A stretch of DNA of 64,000 nucleotides from Flectobacillus longus (GCF_030056705.1 NZ_JASHIC010000020.1:62001-126000), one strand, 5' to 3'. Numbered from the stretch's first letter, positions 56,117 through 63,853 are shown. Numbers and translations are program-made. The notes: generated by a model not told the origin, from the letters alone.

Positions 56117-57511
56117 TTAGCTCTTGCGAACCAAGCTAGCAGTCATATCTGCCTCACAAACAACTTGTCCTGCGACATAAGCTGTACCGTGCATTTTGGC
56201 AATACCTCTACGGATTGGTGAGGAAAGAGTACATTTGAAAATTACTGTATCTCCAGGAGTTACATTTTTACGGAAACGACAGTTTTCGATTGCTACCAAA
56301 TACGGCCAATAATTTTCAGGATCAGGAACAGAGCTAAGTACAAGAATACCACCTGTTTGTGCCATAGCTTCTACTTGCATAACACCTGGCATAACTGGGT
56401 TGTTAGGGAAGTGTCCCATGAAGTAGTTTTCATTCATGGTTACTTGCTTGATACCTACTACGCTTTCATCATCCAGATACATGATTTTGTCAACCATTTG
56501 GAACGGATAACGATGCGGTAGTAGCTGATAAATACGCTCGTGAGTAAGGATTGGTGTTTGTTTTGGATCGTATTTTGGTACTTGATTTTTGTCAGCTTCT
56601 AGCATCAATTTCTTGATCTTTTTCGCCAAAGCAACGTTTGCTGCATGACCTGGACGAGCTGCTAAAATTTGAGCTTTGATAGGACGACCTACAAGTGCTA
56701 AGTCACCAACCATATCCAATAACTTATGGCGTGCCATTTCGTTTTTATAATGTAAACTCACGTTATTGAGTACACCAATTTCCTTAGAAACACTTACTTT
56801 TGGTTTACCCAAAACCATCGCTAAATGCTCCAATTCTTCCTCTGAATAATCACGGTCAGCAATTACTACAGCATTTGACAAATCACCGCCTTTGATAAGA
56901 CCTGCATTGTAAAGTGCTTCGAGCTCATGTACAAAACAGAAGGTACGGCATTTAGCAAAATCTTCATTGAATTGCGTGATATGCGTCAAATTTGCATGTT
57001 GGCTACTCAAGAATTTTGAGTTGTAATCTACCATTACCGTTAAACGATAATCGCTGTGAGGTAAAGCAGCCAATTCTACGCCTCTTTCAAGATCTTTATA
57101 TCTAACTTCTTCCGTTAATTCAAAGAATTTACGGTTAGCATCTTGTTCTTCAAGTCCAGCATCGAGGATTGCTTCTACAAACTTGATAGAACTTCCGTCC
57201 ATAATTGGAGGTTCTGGTCCATCCAATTGAATCAACACATTGTCTACCTGACAGCCCACCATAGCAGCTAATACGTGCTCAACAGTGTTGATACGTGCGC
57301 CATTATGTTCGATAGTTGTACCTCTAGAAATATCAACAACATGGTCTACATCTGCATCAGCAATAGGTTGACCCGGTAAATCAACTCTTTGAAACTTGTA
57401 ACCATGGTTTGGTGGAGCTGGTAAAAAAGTCATTGTTGACACAACGCCAGTGTGTAAACCAACGCCTGACAGCGTAACAGACTTTTTGATAGTGTGTTGT
57501 TTATTGTTCAT
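56117..57511 (-). CDS. lpxC/fabZ: Bifunctional UDP-3-O-acyl-GlcNAc deacetylase and 3-hydroxyacyl-ACP dehydratase
   Basis: A fusion of the committed lipid A deacetylase LpxC with the fatty-acid dehydratase FabZ, a Bacteroidota hallmark. The LpxC part (about 1-310) has the zinc ligands His79 in TVEHVLAA, His262 and Asp266 in ARHKLLDMVGD, and Glu78. The FabZ part (about 320-464) has LPHRYPFQMVD, with catalytic His367 in GHFPNNPVMPG and Glu381 in VEAMAQTGG. Both active sites are intact. It sits between lpxD and lpxA, so the cluster provides three early steps of lipid A synthesis and balances it against fatty-acid elongation. Confidence 0.96.
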   Translation of the reverse strand: MNNKQHTIKKSVTLSGVGLHTGVVSTMTFLPAPPNHGYKFQRVDLPGQPIADADVDHVVDISRGTTIEHNGARINTVEHVLAAMVGCQVDNVLIQLDGPEPPIMDGSSIKFVEAILDAGLEEQDANRKFFELTEEVRYKDLERGVELAALPHSDYRLTVMVDYNSKFLSSQHANLTHITQFNEDFAKCRTFCFVHELEALYNAGLIKGGDLSNAVVIADRDYSEEELEHLAMVLGKPKVSVSKEIGVLNNVSLHYKNEMARHKLLDMVGDLALVGRPIKAQILAARPGHAANVALAKKIKKLMLEADKNQVPKYDPKQTPILTHERIYQLLPHRYPFQMVDKIMYLDDESVVGIKQVTMNENYFMGHFPNNPVMPGVMQVEAMAQTGGILVLSSVPDPENYWPYLVAIENCRFRKNVTPGDTVIFKCTLSSPIRRGIAKMHGTAYVAGQVVCEADMTASLVRKS

Positions 57512-57568
57512 TTCTCTATATGTGTGAGCAAAGTGCTCATTTGGGAGTTTTGGGATAAACTCTAAATT

Positions 57569-58594
57569 TTATTTCAATTTGTTTTCAACTTCTCTAAGAC
57601 GTTGTTCGATAGCTGGCAACTTACGATACAAAACATGAGAGCGAAGGTTTTCTGCATTTTCTACAGCAGGAGAGCCACTTAAAACAGTTCCTTCTTTTTT
57701 GATATTTTTAGAAATGCCGCTTTGTGCCGTAATTATCGTGCGATTAGCAATTTGTAAATGACCAGCTAAACCAACCTGCCCACCAATCATACAATTTTCG
57801 CCAACTTTGCTTGAGCCAGAAATACCTGTTTGAGCAGCGATTACAGTATTTTTACCAATTTCTACATTATGAGCAATTTGTACCAAATTATCAATTTTAG
57901 CGCCTAATCTAACTACAGTGCTACCCATAGTGGCACGGTCAATACAAGTATTGGCGCCAATACTTACATGGTCTTCTAGAATTACATTGCCTAGTTGAGG
58001 AATCGTTTGATAGGTACCATCACTTTGTGGAGCAAACCCAAAGCCATCTGCACCGATTACAGCGTTGGCGTGTACTGTACAGTAATCTCCAATGACACAG
58101 CCTTCATAAATCTTTACTCCAGCATAAATGGTAGTATTATTACCAATTTTTACGTTGTCACCAATGTAAGCATGAGGATACACTTTTACATTTTCGCCAA
58201 TTGTCACATTGCTACCAATATACGCAAAAGCACCTACATAATGATTCACACCGAGTGTTGAACCCTCAGTGATAAAGCTTGGTTGTTCGATTCCCTTTTT
58301 GCTTCCAGCTATCAGTTTCTGGTATTCTTGAAGAAGCGTTGTAAACGCTGCGTAAGCATTCTCTACTAAAATTAGGGTAGGAGAGTATGCTTTTTTAGGC
58401 TCAAATGATTTATCTACAATTACAGCAGAAGCCTTGGTCGTATAGAGATACTGTTCATATTTGAGGTTCGCTAGAAAAGAGATTGTTCCTTCTGTTCCTT
58501 CTTCTATTTTAGCTAATTGGCTTACTTTTAGTGACTTGTCACCTTTTACTTCGCCATTTAGCATATAAGCAATTTGTTCAACGGTAAATTCCAT
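57569..58594 (-). CDS. lpxD: UDP-3-O-acylglucosamine N-acyltransferase
   Basis: Third enzyme of lipid A synthesis: adds the N-linked 3-hydroxyacyl chain after LpxC. The N-terminal uridine-binding domain (about 1-100) precedes a hexapeptide-repeat beta-helix (about 105-305), with [10 protein letters not shown] and the catalytic His in QIAHNVEIG, and a C-terminal helix. The 341 residues are typical. It is 57 bp upstream of lpxC/fabZ on the same strand, so the two are co-transcribed. Confidence 0.96.
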   Translation of the reverse strand: MEFTVEQIAYMLNGEVKGDKSLKVSQLAKIEEGTEGTISFLANLKYEQYLYTTKASAVIVDKSFEPKKAYSPTLILVENAYAAFTTLLQEYQKLIAGSKKGIEQPSFITEGSTLGVNHYVGAFAYIGSNVTIGENVKVYPHAYIGDNVKIGNNTTIYAGVKIYEGCVIGDYCTVHANAVIGADGFGFAPQSDGTYQTIPQLGNVILEDHVSIGANTCIDRATMGSTVVRLGAKIDNLVQIAHNVEIGKNTVIAAQTGISGSSKVGENCMIGGQVGLAGHLQIANRTIITAQSGISKNIKKEGTVLSGSPAVENAENLRSHVLYRKLPAIEQRLREVENKLK

Positions 58595-58686
58595 GTAATC
58601 AATTATGAGTGGTAAGTCGTTTACCTATGCTTGTGGTTTAAGACAAAAAAATTATGAAACCAATTTACTGCATTAATGGTTTTGGA

Positions 58687-59925
58687 CTATTTAGTTTGCA
58701 AATATACATTCTTTGCCCAACATATATAATATTTTTTGACGATGTTGCTCAAGGCCTTTATTGTAGGTAAGTCAGATGCTTCGGCTATATCCTTGACTTT
58801 TTTGTCTTTGGTCAAAATATTAATACTTTGTTTTTCAGAAAGGTAAGCCGCATTGGTAATATGACCTTGTACCATCAGATAAGGAATGTCTTCAGGATAG
58901 ACATTTTCTTGGCTTAGCAAATCGATTTGAATTTTTTCAAGAAAAGAATCTGAAATAGGTTCGTCAAGCAACATAATTTTATAGAGCTTACGATCTAAAA
59001 GCATTTGACTAATACTCGACAGGAGTTTATCAGGGTGCTTTGCCCAAACTTTTATGCAACCCCAAACATCAGTATCGTCCATTTCAGTGAATGCTTGAAT
59101 GTATTTTGGATTAGATTTGAATTCCTCAAGAGAGATATCTTCTTTTAGGAAAATCCCAAATGCTGGTGTAACAAAAACATCCTTTCCGTACTTGATTAAT
59201 TCTTTGGCTCTTTTGATAATTTGTATCAACATTGTTTCGGCACAAATACAGGTTTTGTGAAGGTACACCTGCCAATACATTAAGCGTCTTGCTGTTAGAA
59301 AATTCTCAATAGAATAAATACCTTTTTGTTCCACTACCAATTCATTGTCAACAATATCTAGCATTTTCAAAATACGGTCTGCTCCAATAAAACCTTCTCG
59401 CACTCCTGTAAAAAAGCTATCACGATTGAGATAATCCATGCGGTCAACATCTAGCTGACTCGAAATAAGTTGATGAAAAAAACGACGAGAATAGGTATCG
59501 TTAAACATCTGAATAGCCATACTGAGTGCACCGTCGAACTGTCGGTTGAGTTCTTGCATCAACAAAAGTGAAATTTCTTCATGCGGAACATGGTTTAAAA
59601 TCGTATGTTCTAAAACATGAGAAAATGGCCCGTGACCAATATCATGTAATAAAATTGCCATTTGAGCTGATTCAAACTCTTCATCAGATATATCATGTCC
59701 TTTATATTTGAGTGCGTTGAGGGCTTCTTGCATCAAGTGCATAGCACCAAGAGCATGATGAAATCGAGTATGCAAAGCACCAGGATATACATAATCGGCA
59801 GTACCAAGTTGTTTTATACGTCGTAAGCGTTGGTAATAAGGATGTTCGATAAGGTCGAAAATAAGAGGAGACGTAATATTGATAAAACCATAAACGGGGT
59901 CATTTACAATTTTGCGTTTGTTCAT
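58687..59925 (-). CDS. HD-domain hydrolase, SAMHD1/dGTPase-like
   Basis: A 412-residue HD-superfamily phosphohydrolase. It has the N-terminal pattern DPVYGFINITSPLIFDLIEH, then HTRFHHALG (52-60) and the metal-binding HDIGHGPFSH with His94 and Asp95, plus SSQLDVDRMDYLNRDS. This layout matches the dNTP triphosphohydrolase-like (SAMHD1-type) group common next to lpxD in Bacteroidota. The likely substrate class is nucleotides, but the activity is not established. It is the first gene of the minus-strand cluster with lpxD 92 bp downstream. A TACTTTTG box on the minus strand at 60015-60022 is its likely -7 element. Confidence 0.9.
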   Translation of the reverse strand: MNKRKIVNDPVYGFINITSPLIFDLIEHPYYQRLRRIKQLGTADYVYPGALHTRFHHALGAMHLMQEALNALKYKGHDISDEEFESAQMAILLHDIGHGPFSHVLEHTILNHVPHEEISLLLMQELNRQFDGALSMAIQMFNDTYSRRFFHQLISSQLDVDRMDYLNRDSFFTGVREGFIGADRILKMLDIVDNELVVEQKGIYSIENFLTARRLMYWQVYLHKTCICAETMLIQIIKRAKELIKYGKDVFVTPAFGIFLKEDISLEEFKSNPKYIQAFTEMDDTDVWGCIKVWAKHPDKLLSSISQMLLDRKLYKIMLLDEPISDSFLEKIQIDLLSQENVYPEDIPYLMVQGHITNAAYLSEKQSINILTKDKKVKDIAEASDLPTIKALSNIVKKYYICWAKNVYLQTK

Positions 59926-60014
59926 AATATAGGGAAGCTTATTGAGGATTAAAAATAGAAAAAAATCTCAAGTTCTTAATCGCTGAGTATGACTGTATTA
60001 TCAGTGATTGAGTA

Positions 60015-60022
60015 CAAAAGTA
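60015..60022 (-). promoter_or_regulatory. Probable -7 box for the HD/lpx cluster
   Basis: TACTTTTG on the minus strand, an exact TAnnTTTG match, about 90 bp before the HD gene start. No clear -33 box. Confidence 0.4.
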
Positions 60023-60055
60023 GGAGATAATTTGCTGAAATCTTCCTTAGACTAC

Positions 60056-60086
60056 TTGCAATATTATGAGTATTTCATTAATTTTG
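60056..60086 (+). promoter_or_regulatory. Promoter of the CAT-anticodon tRNA
   Basis: TTG at 60056-60058, a 20-bp spacer, then TAATTTTG at 60079-60086: a full Bacteroidota vegetative promoter at ideal spacing. The predicted start is near 60093, about 30 nt ahead of the tRNA. Confidence 0.6.
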
Positions 60087-60123
60087 CAGTATTACAGAAA
60101 AGCAGTAACATGCGAATTTGTAG

Positions 60124-60197
60124 GGACTTGTAGCTCAGCTGGTTAGAGCACCTGACTCATAATCAGGGGGTCCATGGTTCGAGCCCATGCTGGTCCA
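60124..60197 (+). tRNA. tRNA with anticodon CAT (Met or Ile2)
   Basis: A 74-nt cloverleaf: acceptor GGACTTG paired with CTGGTCC (one U-U mismatch and one G-U), D arm TAGCTC...GAGC, anticodon stem CCTGA/TCAGG around CTCATAA with anticodon CAT at 60158-60160, and T arm CATGG-TTCGAGC-CCATG. CCA is not encoded. It lacks the run of three G-C pairs of an initiator tRNA, so it is elongator Met or, after lysidine modification, Ile2. Its 3' end is the probable attachment site of the element that follows. Confidence 0.92.
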
Positions 60198-60220
60198 CTA
60201 TCACGGAAATGAGGTAACTG

Positions 60221-60249
60221 AAAGGCAATACATAAGTATTGCCTTTTTT
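60221..60249 (+). terminator. Terminator after the tRNA
   Basis: Perfect 11-bp stem AAAGGCAATAC/GTATTGCCTTT with an ATAA loop and a T-run, 23 bp after the tRNA. Confidence 0.9.
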
Positions 60250-60313
60250 GTTTTATATCGTTTATTATCAGCAAAATACGCCTAAATCTCATCTAAACAC
60301 GTTTTTTCCCCGC

Positions 60314-60352
60314 ACTTACAATCTTACTTACACGTGTAATTTTCTACTTACA
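60314..60352. promoter_or_regulatory. Repeat cluster before the integrase
   Basis: Three direct copies of ACTTACA at 60314-60320, 60326-60332 and 60346-60352, overlapping a perfect 12-bp palindrome TTACACGTGTAA at 60328-60339. It lies between the tRNA and the recombinase, where integrase arm-type or excision-factor sites, or an operator for the integrase promoter, would be expected. No gene lies in 60198-60451. Confidence 0.4.
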
Positions 60353-60451
60353 TCACTTTTTCGAACTAGTGTTTTTGAGCATTTTTGAAGCTTAATTTTT
60401 TAAAAAACCTACACAAATGCCAAAAAAACGCTCTTAAAGCAAGTTAACTAC

Positions 60452-61636
60452 ATGCAAATTAACTACTGGTTTCGTAAGTCTACAAAGAATCCAGAATTGG
60501 GAAATCTACAAGCGGTAATTAAAATTGATGGGGTAGAGTCCAAACCTTTCAGTACTGGAATTGACTGCGAAAAAAAAAATTGGAATCATGACCACAAATG
60601 TTTTGAGGGAAAGGGTAGTGCCCAAAAAGAAAAAGCGCTACACAATTTTGAGCAACGAATGCGTATGATTCTTACTACGCTAGAAGCCGAAAATCCAAAT
60701 CAGTTCATTCACCCTTCAAAAATGATTGAATTACACCGTAATGACAAAGCTTCGAGGAAAAAACCTCAAGAAATTTTTACCATGCCCGATGCCATTAGGT
60801 TCTACAATGACTTAAGAAAAGAACTTAATAAAGCAGGTCAGCTCGATGATGAAACATTAGAGAACGACACAAAGTATGCCAACAACGTTTTGAAGTTCTT
60901 GAGAGAAAAGAATCGAATAACCAAAGCCGCTGTAGATTTTGATTTGTCAGTCATGGATGAGTTTATTCATTACATGAAAGTGCTTGGTCGAAAACCTTAT
61001 TATATCAATAGGCATATTATGTGGATTAAATCAGTGCACAAGCAAGCCTACAAAAGAAACAAGATAAGTTTCAAGCCTGTAGAAGATATGGACTTGCTCA
61101 AGGTGAAACAAGAATTACCGAAGGTACTTGAACCTTGGGAGGTGGATAAAGTCTATGAGTATAAATTCAAAAAGTCTTTGCAGGAAGTTGCCGACGCTTG
61201 GGTATTCTGTCAAGAGACATCTTTTTCGTATGCAGACTATATCTCCCTTAGAGATGAGTTTTTAAACGTGGATGATGAAGGGATATATTGGATTATTTTT
61301 CCAAGAGATAAGGTGGAAGAAAATAATTATATGACCCCATTGAGTGCCCGTGCACTTGAAATAATAGACAAGTATGGAGGTTCGCTGGAAGGACTTCCTA
61401 AACGTTCAAATCAAACTATGAATGCCAGCCTAAAAGAAATAGCCAAATATGCAGGGGTAAACTCGAAGCTACATTTCCACATGGCCAGAAAATCATACGT
61501 TCACAACGCCCTTAACTATAAAGGCATGAGAGATGTCACTATTGCACAAACGGTTGGGTGGTCTGATACTAAGATGCTCAAGGTATATGCAAGGATTAAT
61601 AGGAACGCAATAATTAAGGAGTTCTTTAAGAAGTAG
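60452..61636 (+). CDS. Tyrosine recombinase (integrase) of a tRNA-linked element
   Basis: Site-specific recombinase of 394 residues. The N-terminal arm-type DNA-binding domain (about 1-95) is followed by a SAM-like core-binding domain (about 108-215) and the catalytic domain (about 225-390). Catalytic residues: Lys in RDKVEEN, His343 and Arg346 in HMARKSY, Trp370 in VGWSDTK and nucleophile Tyr379. The usual first arginine is replaced: ETSFSYADY has Ser259 where most integrases have Arg. As I recall, IntDOT of the Bacteroides element CTnDOT shows the same kind of replacement, so this is probably functional. The gene reads away from the tRNA 255 bp upstream, as expected of an element integrated in that tRNA. 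Confidence 0.93.
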   Translation: MQINYWFRKSTKNPELGNLQAVIKIDGVESKPFSTGIDCEKKNWNHDHKCFEGKGSAQKEKALHNFEQRMRMILTTLEAENPNQFIHPSKMIELHRNDKASRKKPQEIFTMPDAIRFYNDLRKELNKAGQLDDETLENDTKYANNVLKFLREKNRITKAAVDFDLSVMDEFIHYMKVLGRKPYYINRHIMWIKSVHKQAYKRNKISFKPVEDMDLLKVKQELPKVLEPWEVDKVYEYKFKKSLQEVADAWVFCQETSFSYADYISLRDEFLNVDDEGIYWIIFPRDKVEENNYMTPLSARALEIIDKYGGSLEGLPKRSNQTMNASLKEIAKYAGVNSKLHFHMARKSYVHNALNYKGMRDVTIAQTVGWSDTKMLKVYARINRNAIIKEFFKK

Positions 61637-61650
61637 TATTCACTTGAGTT

Positions 61651-61680
61651 ATAGCCCTGCAATTGTGGGGCTATTTTATT
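61651..61680 (+). terminator. Terminator after the integrase
   Basis: Stem ATAGCCC/GGGCTAT with a 10-nt loop and a T-rich tail, 15 bp after the integrase stop. Confidence 0.75.
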
Positions 61681-61721
61681 TGAATGGAAGATTTACAAAA
61701 TTTTATAAAAAATAAGTGCTA

Positions 61722-61749
61722 CACAAGCGTTATTTAAATAACGCTTGTG
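61722..61749. repeat. 28-bp perfect palindrome
   Basis: Half-site CACAAGCGTTATTT is followed without a loop by its exact reverse complement; the centre lies between 61735 and 61736. There is no T-run after it, so it is not a normal terminator. It is more likely a binding site for a dimeric protein. Confidence 0.9.
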
Positions 61750-61838
61750 GTTTCGTCCTGAAAAACAAACTAAACATCGAAAAAAGTAAATTTAATTAGT
61801 TTTTCATGTTTTAACTACTTTGATTTGTCATAAGAATC

Positions 61839-61948
61839 ACGTAAATCTGGCGTAACAGTAACGTAATTCTGGCGTATAATTCACGTAAAACAGGTGTACA
61901 AAACAGGTAATTCTGGTATACGGTTAGCGTAATAGCGTCATTAAACTG
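61839..61948 (+). repeat. Five direct repeats with 22-bp period (iteron-like)
   Basis: Units begin at 61839, 61861, 61883, 61905 and 61927. The tetramer GTAA recurs at exactly 22-bp steps (61841, 61863, 61885, 61907, 61929). The first four share a 16-bp core close to ACGTAAWTCTGGYGTA, followed by 6 variable bases; the fifth keeps only GCGTAA. Twenty-two bp is about two helical turns, so all copies face the same side of the DNA. This is typical of Rep-binding iterons or repeated operators. Confidence 0.85.
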
Positions 61949-62023
61949 GGTTTTATTTTCCACTCTTCTCCAAGGAAAAAAGTCCATATCCTATCATACT
62001 TAATTATTAAAATTATAAAGCTT

Positions 62024-62614
62024 ATGGCTGCTACCACTCAATGTCATCCAGTGCCAGCTCAGGCAGTGGTGAATTTTGTGAGTCAAGGTTTTTCAAAGAA
62101 TAGAGCTGCGCACTTTGACTATTATTACTCTAGTCAAAAGAGCAATATTCCAGATACGTTTTTCTACGAAGACTTTGCTCAAATTGATGCTTCTGAAGCA
62201 AGCAGAGAGGACAAAACAAAAATATCAAAGGATTTAATTGCCTACATTAAGTTTATTAATGAGGTTACTATAAAGGCTAAAGAAGAATTTCTAAAAGATT
62301 TAAATATTAGTCGTACTCACTATAGGACATACAAATCAATTCACGCTTCATTAATAGATTTACTGGGTGAATTAGACAGAGCTGTTTCTGTTTTTGAATC
62401 TTGTCAACTCGACAAGAATGATACTCTTAATGTATTGATTGGAGTTGTTGTCAATGATTTGTCACAATTAAGACTACTTTTTACAGATTTTGAAGCCAAA
62501 CTCGGCGCAGCTCTGATAAAGAATAATCGACCTAAAGATGGGACTTATTTTAAGATAAGATCCTCGTCTGAATTGCATGCACTTAGAAATAAATCTTATG
62601 AATATTTTATTTAA
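62024..62614 (+). CDS. Unknown protein of the integrated element, first of a coupled pair
   Basis: A 196-residue, soluble, mostly helical protein with no signal peptide or membrane segment. I recognise no family. Visible features are a charged middle (EDKTKISKDLIAYIKFINEV, about 66-85), a long helix-rich region to about 150, and the ending ALRNKSYEYFI. It lies 75 bp past the iteron array, so it is a candidate for the protein that binds the repeats, or for a gene they control. Its TAA directly abuts the ATG of the next gene, so the pair is translationally coupled. Function unknown. Confidence 0.75.
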   Translation: MAATTQCHPVPAQAVVNFVSQGFSKNRAAHFDYYYSSQKSNIPDTFFYEDFAQIDASEASREDKTKISKDLIAYIKFINEVTIKAKEEFLKDLNISRTHYRTYKSIHASLIDLLGELDRAVSVFESCQLDKNDTLNVLIGVVVNDLSQLRLLFTDFEAKLGAALIKNNRPKDGTYFKIRSSSELHALRNKSYEYFI

Positions 62615-63142
62615 ATGTTTGACTCACATTATCCTATAACCCACCAACATCATCAAGTAAATCAAGAAAATCCCTCAATCACCACCTATTACCGTTATTT
62701 TGAATGTGGATTGGGAAACAGGTATATGATTTTAGTTGATAAATATCCTGAAGGTTTTTTTGTTATACAGTTCTGTTTACGGAAATATAGAAAGGAACCA
62801 GATAGATATTTAAAAACAGCGAATGCTGACTTTGCAAATGTCAAAGTGATATCAACCTGCTTTTATGTACTTAGGATGTTTTTAAATGAGTATCCGAATG
62901 CTTCCTTTGCATTTCAGGGTATATATGATACCAAAGAAGAGCAAAAAGAAATTTGTAGAAACCATATTAAATCACAGCGATTTCGTATTTATGAGTATAT
63001 GGTTGTAAGCAGGATATCAGAAAATATTTTTAATCATTCTGTTTATGATAAGGAAAATGCTTACTTACTGATAAACAAAAGGGATAAAAGGGAAGATGTA
63101 GTTCAAATTATGGAAGAAAGATTCATCTCACTATTAAGATAG
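62615..63142 (+). CDS. Unknown protein of the integrated element, second of a coupled pair
   Basis: A 175-residue protein starting at the base after the preceding stop codon. It is soluble, with an N-terminal His-rich start (MFDSHYPITHQHHQ), a beta-rich middle (RYMILVDKYPEGFFVIQFCLR) and a helical end. The segment VLRMFLNEYPNASFAFQGIYD followed by RIYEYMVVSR (quoted in part) loosely recalls small Bacteroidota proteins labelled DUF6934, but I am not sure. The direct coupling suggests a two-component system such as toxin and antitoxin, or a regulator and partner. This is inference. A terminator follows. Confidence 0.75.
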   Translation: MFDSHYPITHQHHQVNQENPSITTYYRYFECGLGNRYMILVDKYPEGFFVIQFCLRKYRKEPDRYLKTANADFANVKVISTCFYVLRMFLNEYPNASFAFQGIYDTKEEQKEICRNHIKSQRFRIYEYMVVSRISENIFNHSVYDKENAYLLINKRDKREDVVQIMEERFISLLR

Positions 63143-63174
63143 AAAAAGCCACACGATAAAGTGTGGCTTTTTTA
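63143..63174. terminator. Bidirectional terminator after the coupled pair
   Basis: Perfect 12-bp stem AAAAAGCCACAC/GTGTGGCTTTTT with a GATAAA loop and T-runs on both strands. It lies between the convergent genes ending at 63142 and 63201. Confidence 0.92.
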
Positions 63175-63200
63175 TTTCTAAATAATCAGAATGTATTGTT

Positions 63201-63584
63201 TTAACAATCTAATGCACAATCATACATTCTTTTTACGAAATCTTCATAAGGTCTTGGGTTGTTCCAAGGTGCTTCTTTCAACATGTTTTTTATTTCAGAC
63301 ATTTGAGGCAATCTGGGTACTAAATATTCGAAAGCCTTTTCTTGTAAGAAACTTTTACTGACTTTAAACTCGAACAAAGTGTAATCGGGGCAAATCATTT
63401 GCTTTTGAAGCTCCTTGGGAACAAAGGGGGCACCAATTCTATATTGAGTTGCGATGGATATTGCATCAAGTTCATTGTATCTACTTCCAAGATATTTCTG
63501 GGTATAATTATAGAACTCCCAAAAGTCCTTAAACTGAAATGGTAGGACATTATACAATTTGATAGTATTATTAGTGTGATCCAT
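63201..63584 (-). CDS. Unknown orphan protein
   Basis: A 127-residue protein from the ATG at 63584 (MDHTNNTIKLYNVLPFQFKD); the frame runs upstream to 63722 but the extra 46 codons cross a strong hairpin, so the internal start is preferred. It is soluble, with no signal peptide in that form. It is rich in aromatic residues (FKDFWEFYNYTQKYLG, PWNNPRPYEDFVKRMYDC) and ends with a Cys pair, CALDC. No family recognised. It is convergent with the coupled pair. Confidence 0.65.
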   Translation of the reverse strand: MDHTNNTIKLYNVLPFQFKDFWEFYNYTQKYLGSRYNELDAISIATQYRIGAPFVPKELQKQMICPDYTLFEFKVSKSFLQEKAFEYLVPRLPQMSEIKNMLKEAPWNNPRPYEDFVKRMYDCALDC

Positions 63585-63646
63585 AACATCAATTTTGATT
63601 ATTGTTTGTATCAAAATTGTAGGCTTACATAGCCCAAATAAAAGAC

Positions 63647-63681
63647 AAAAAAGCCACAGGATAACACCCTGTGGCTTTTTG
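63647..63681 (-). terminator. Terminator-like hairpin upstream of the orphan gene
   Basis: Stem AAAAAGCCACAGG/CCTGTGGCTTTTT with a 7-nt loop. On the minus strand it is followed by a T-run. Its arm shares AAAAAGCCACA with the terminator at 63143. It lies between a possible start at 63722 and the orphan gene start at 63584, so it could act as an attenuator. Confidence 0.7.
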
Positions 63682-63828
63682 ATTAAAATAGTTCTACACC
63701 TATTAATACGAAAATATATCATGGATTATAAAATTCCTAATTATTAATAATAAGAGACGGATTAGTTGTAAAATCATCCCCTACAAAAGCCAACTATCCA
63801 ATCGAACAACCCAAAAACACAAAAAAAA

Positions 63829-63853
63829 TCTATCCATTTTGAAAATGGATAGA
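63829..63853 (-). terminator. Palindromic hairpin
   Basis: Arms of 12 bp, TCTATCCATTTT and AAAATGGATAGA, around a single G. On the minus strand an eight-T run follows, so it could end a transcript entering from the right. On the plus strand only CTTTTG follows. Confidence 0.65.

Larger units (their letters stand above)
61637..62023. other. Non-coding control region with palindrome and iteron array
   Basis: 387 bp with no gene. Left to right: the integrase terminator, a 28-bp perfect palindrome (61722-61749), about 90 bp of unremarkable AT-rich sequence, five 22-bp direct repeats (61839-61948) and a 75-bp leader to the next gene. The combination resembles a replication origin or a multi-site operator. 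Confidence 0.7.

Noticed and set aside
60124-60197. tRNA considered as initiator tRNA
   Set aside because: It lacks the three consecutive G-C pairs at the base of the anticodon stem and has a paired first acceptor position.
61839-61948. Direct repeats considered as a CRISPR array
   Set aside because: Period is 22 bp with only 6 variable bases between cores; CRISPR spacers would be about 30 bp, and no cas gene is present.
61839-61948. Repeats considered as integrase arm-type sites
   Set aside because: They lie about 1.6 kb from the tRNA end of the element, on the far side of the integrase gene; arm sites normally lie near the crossover site. Not excluded if the circular form brings them close.
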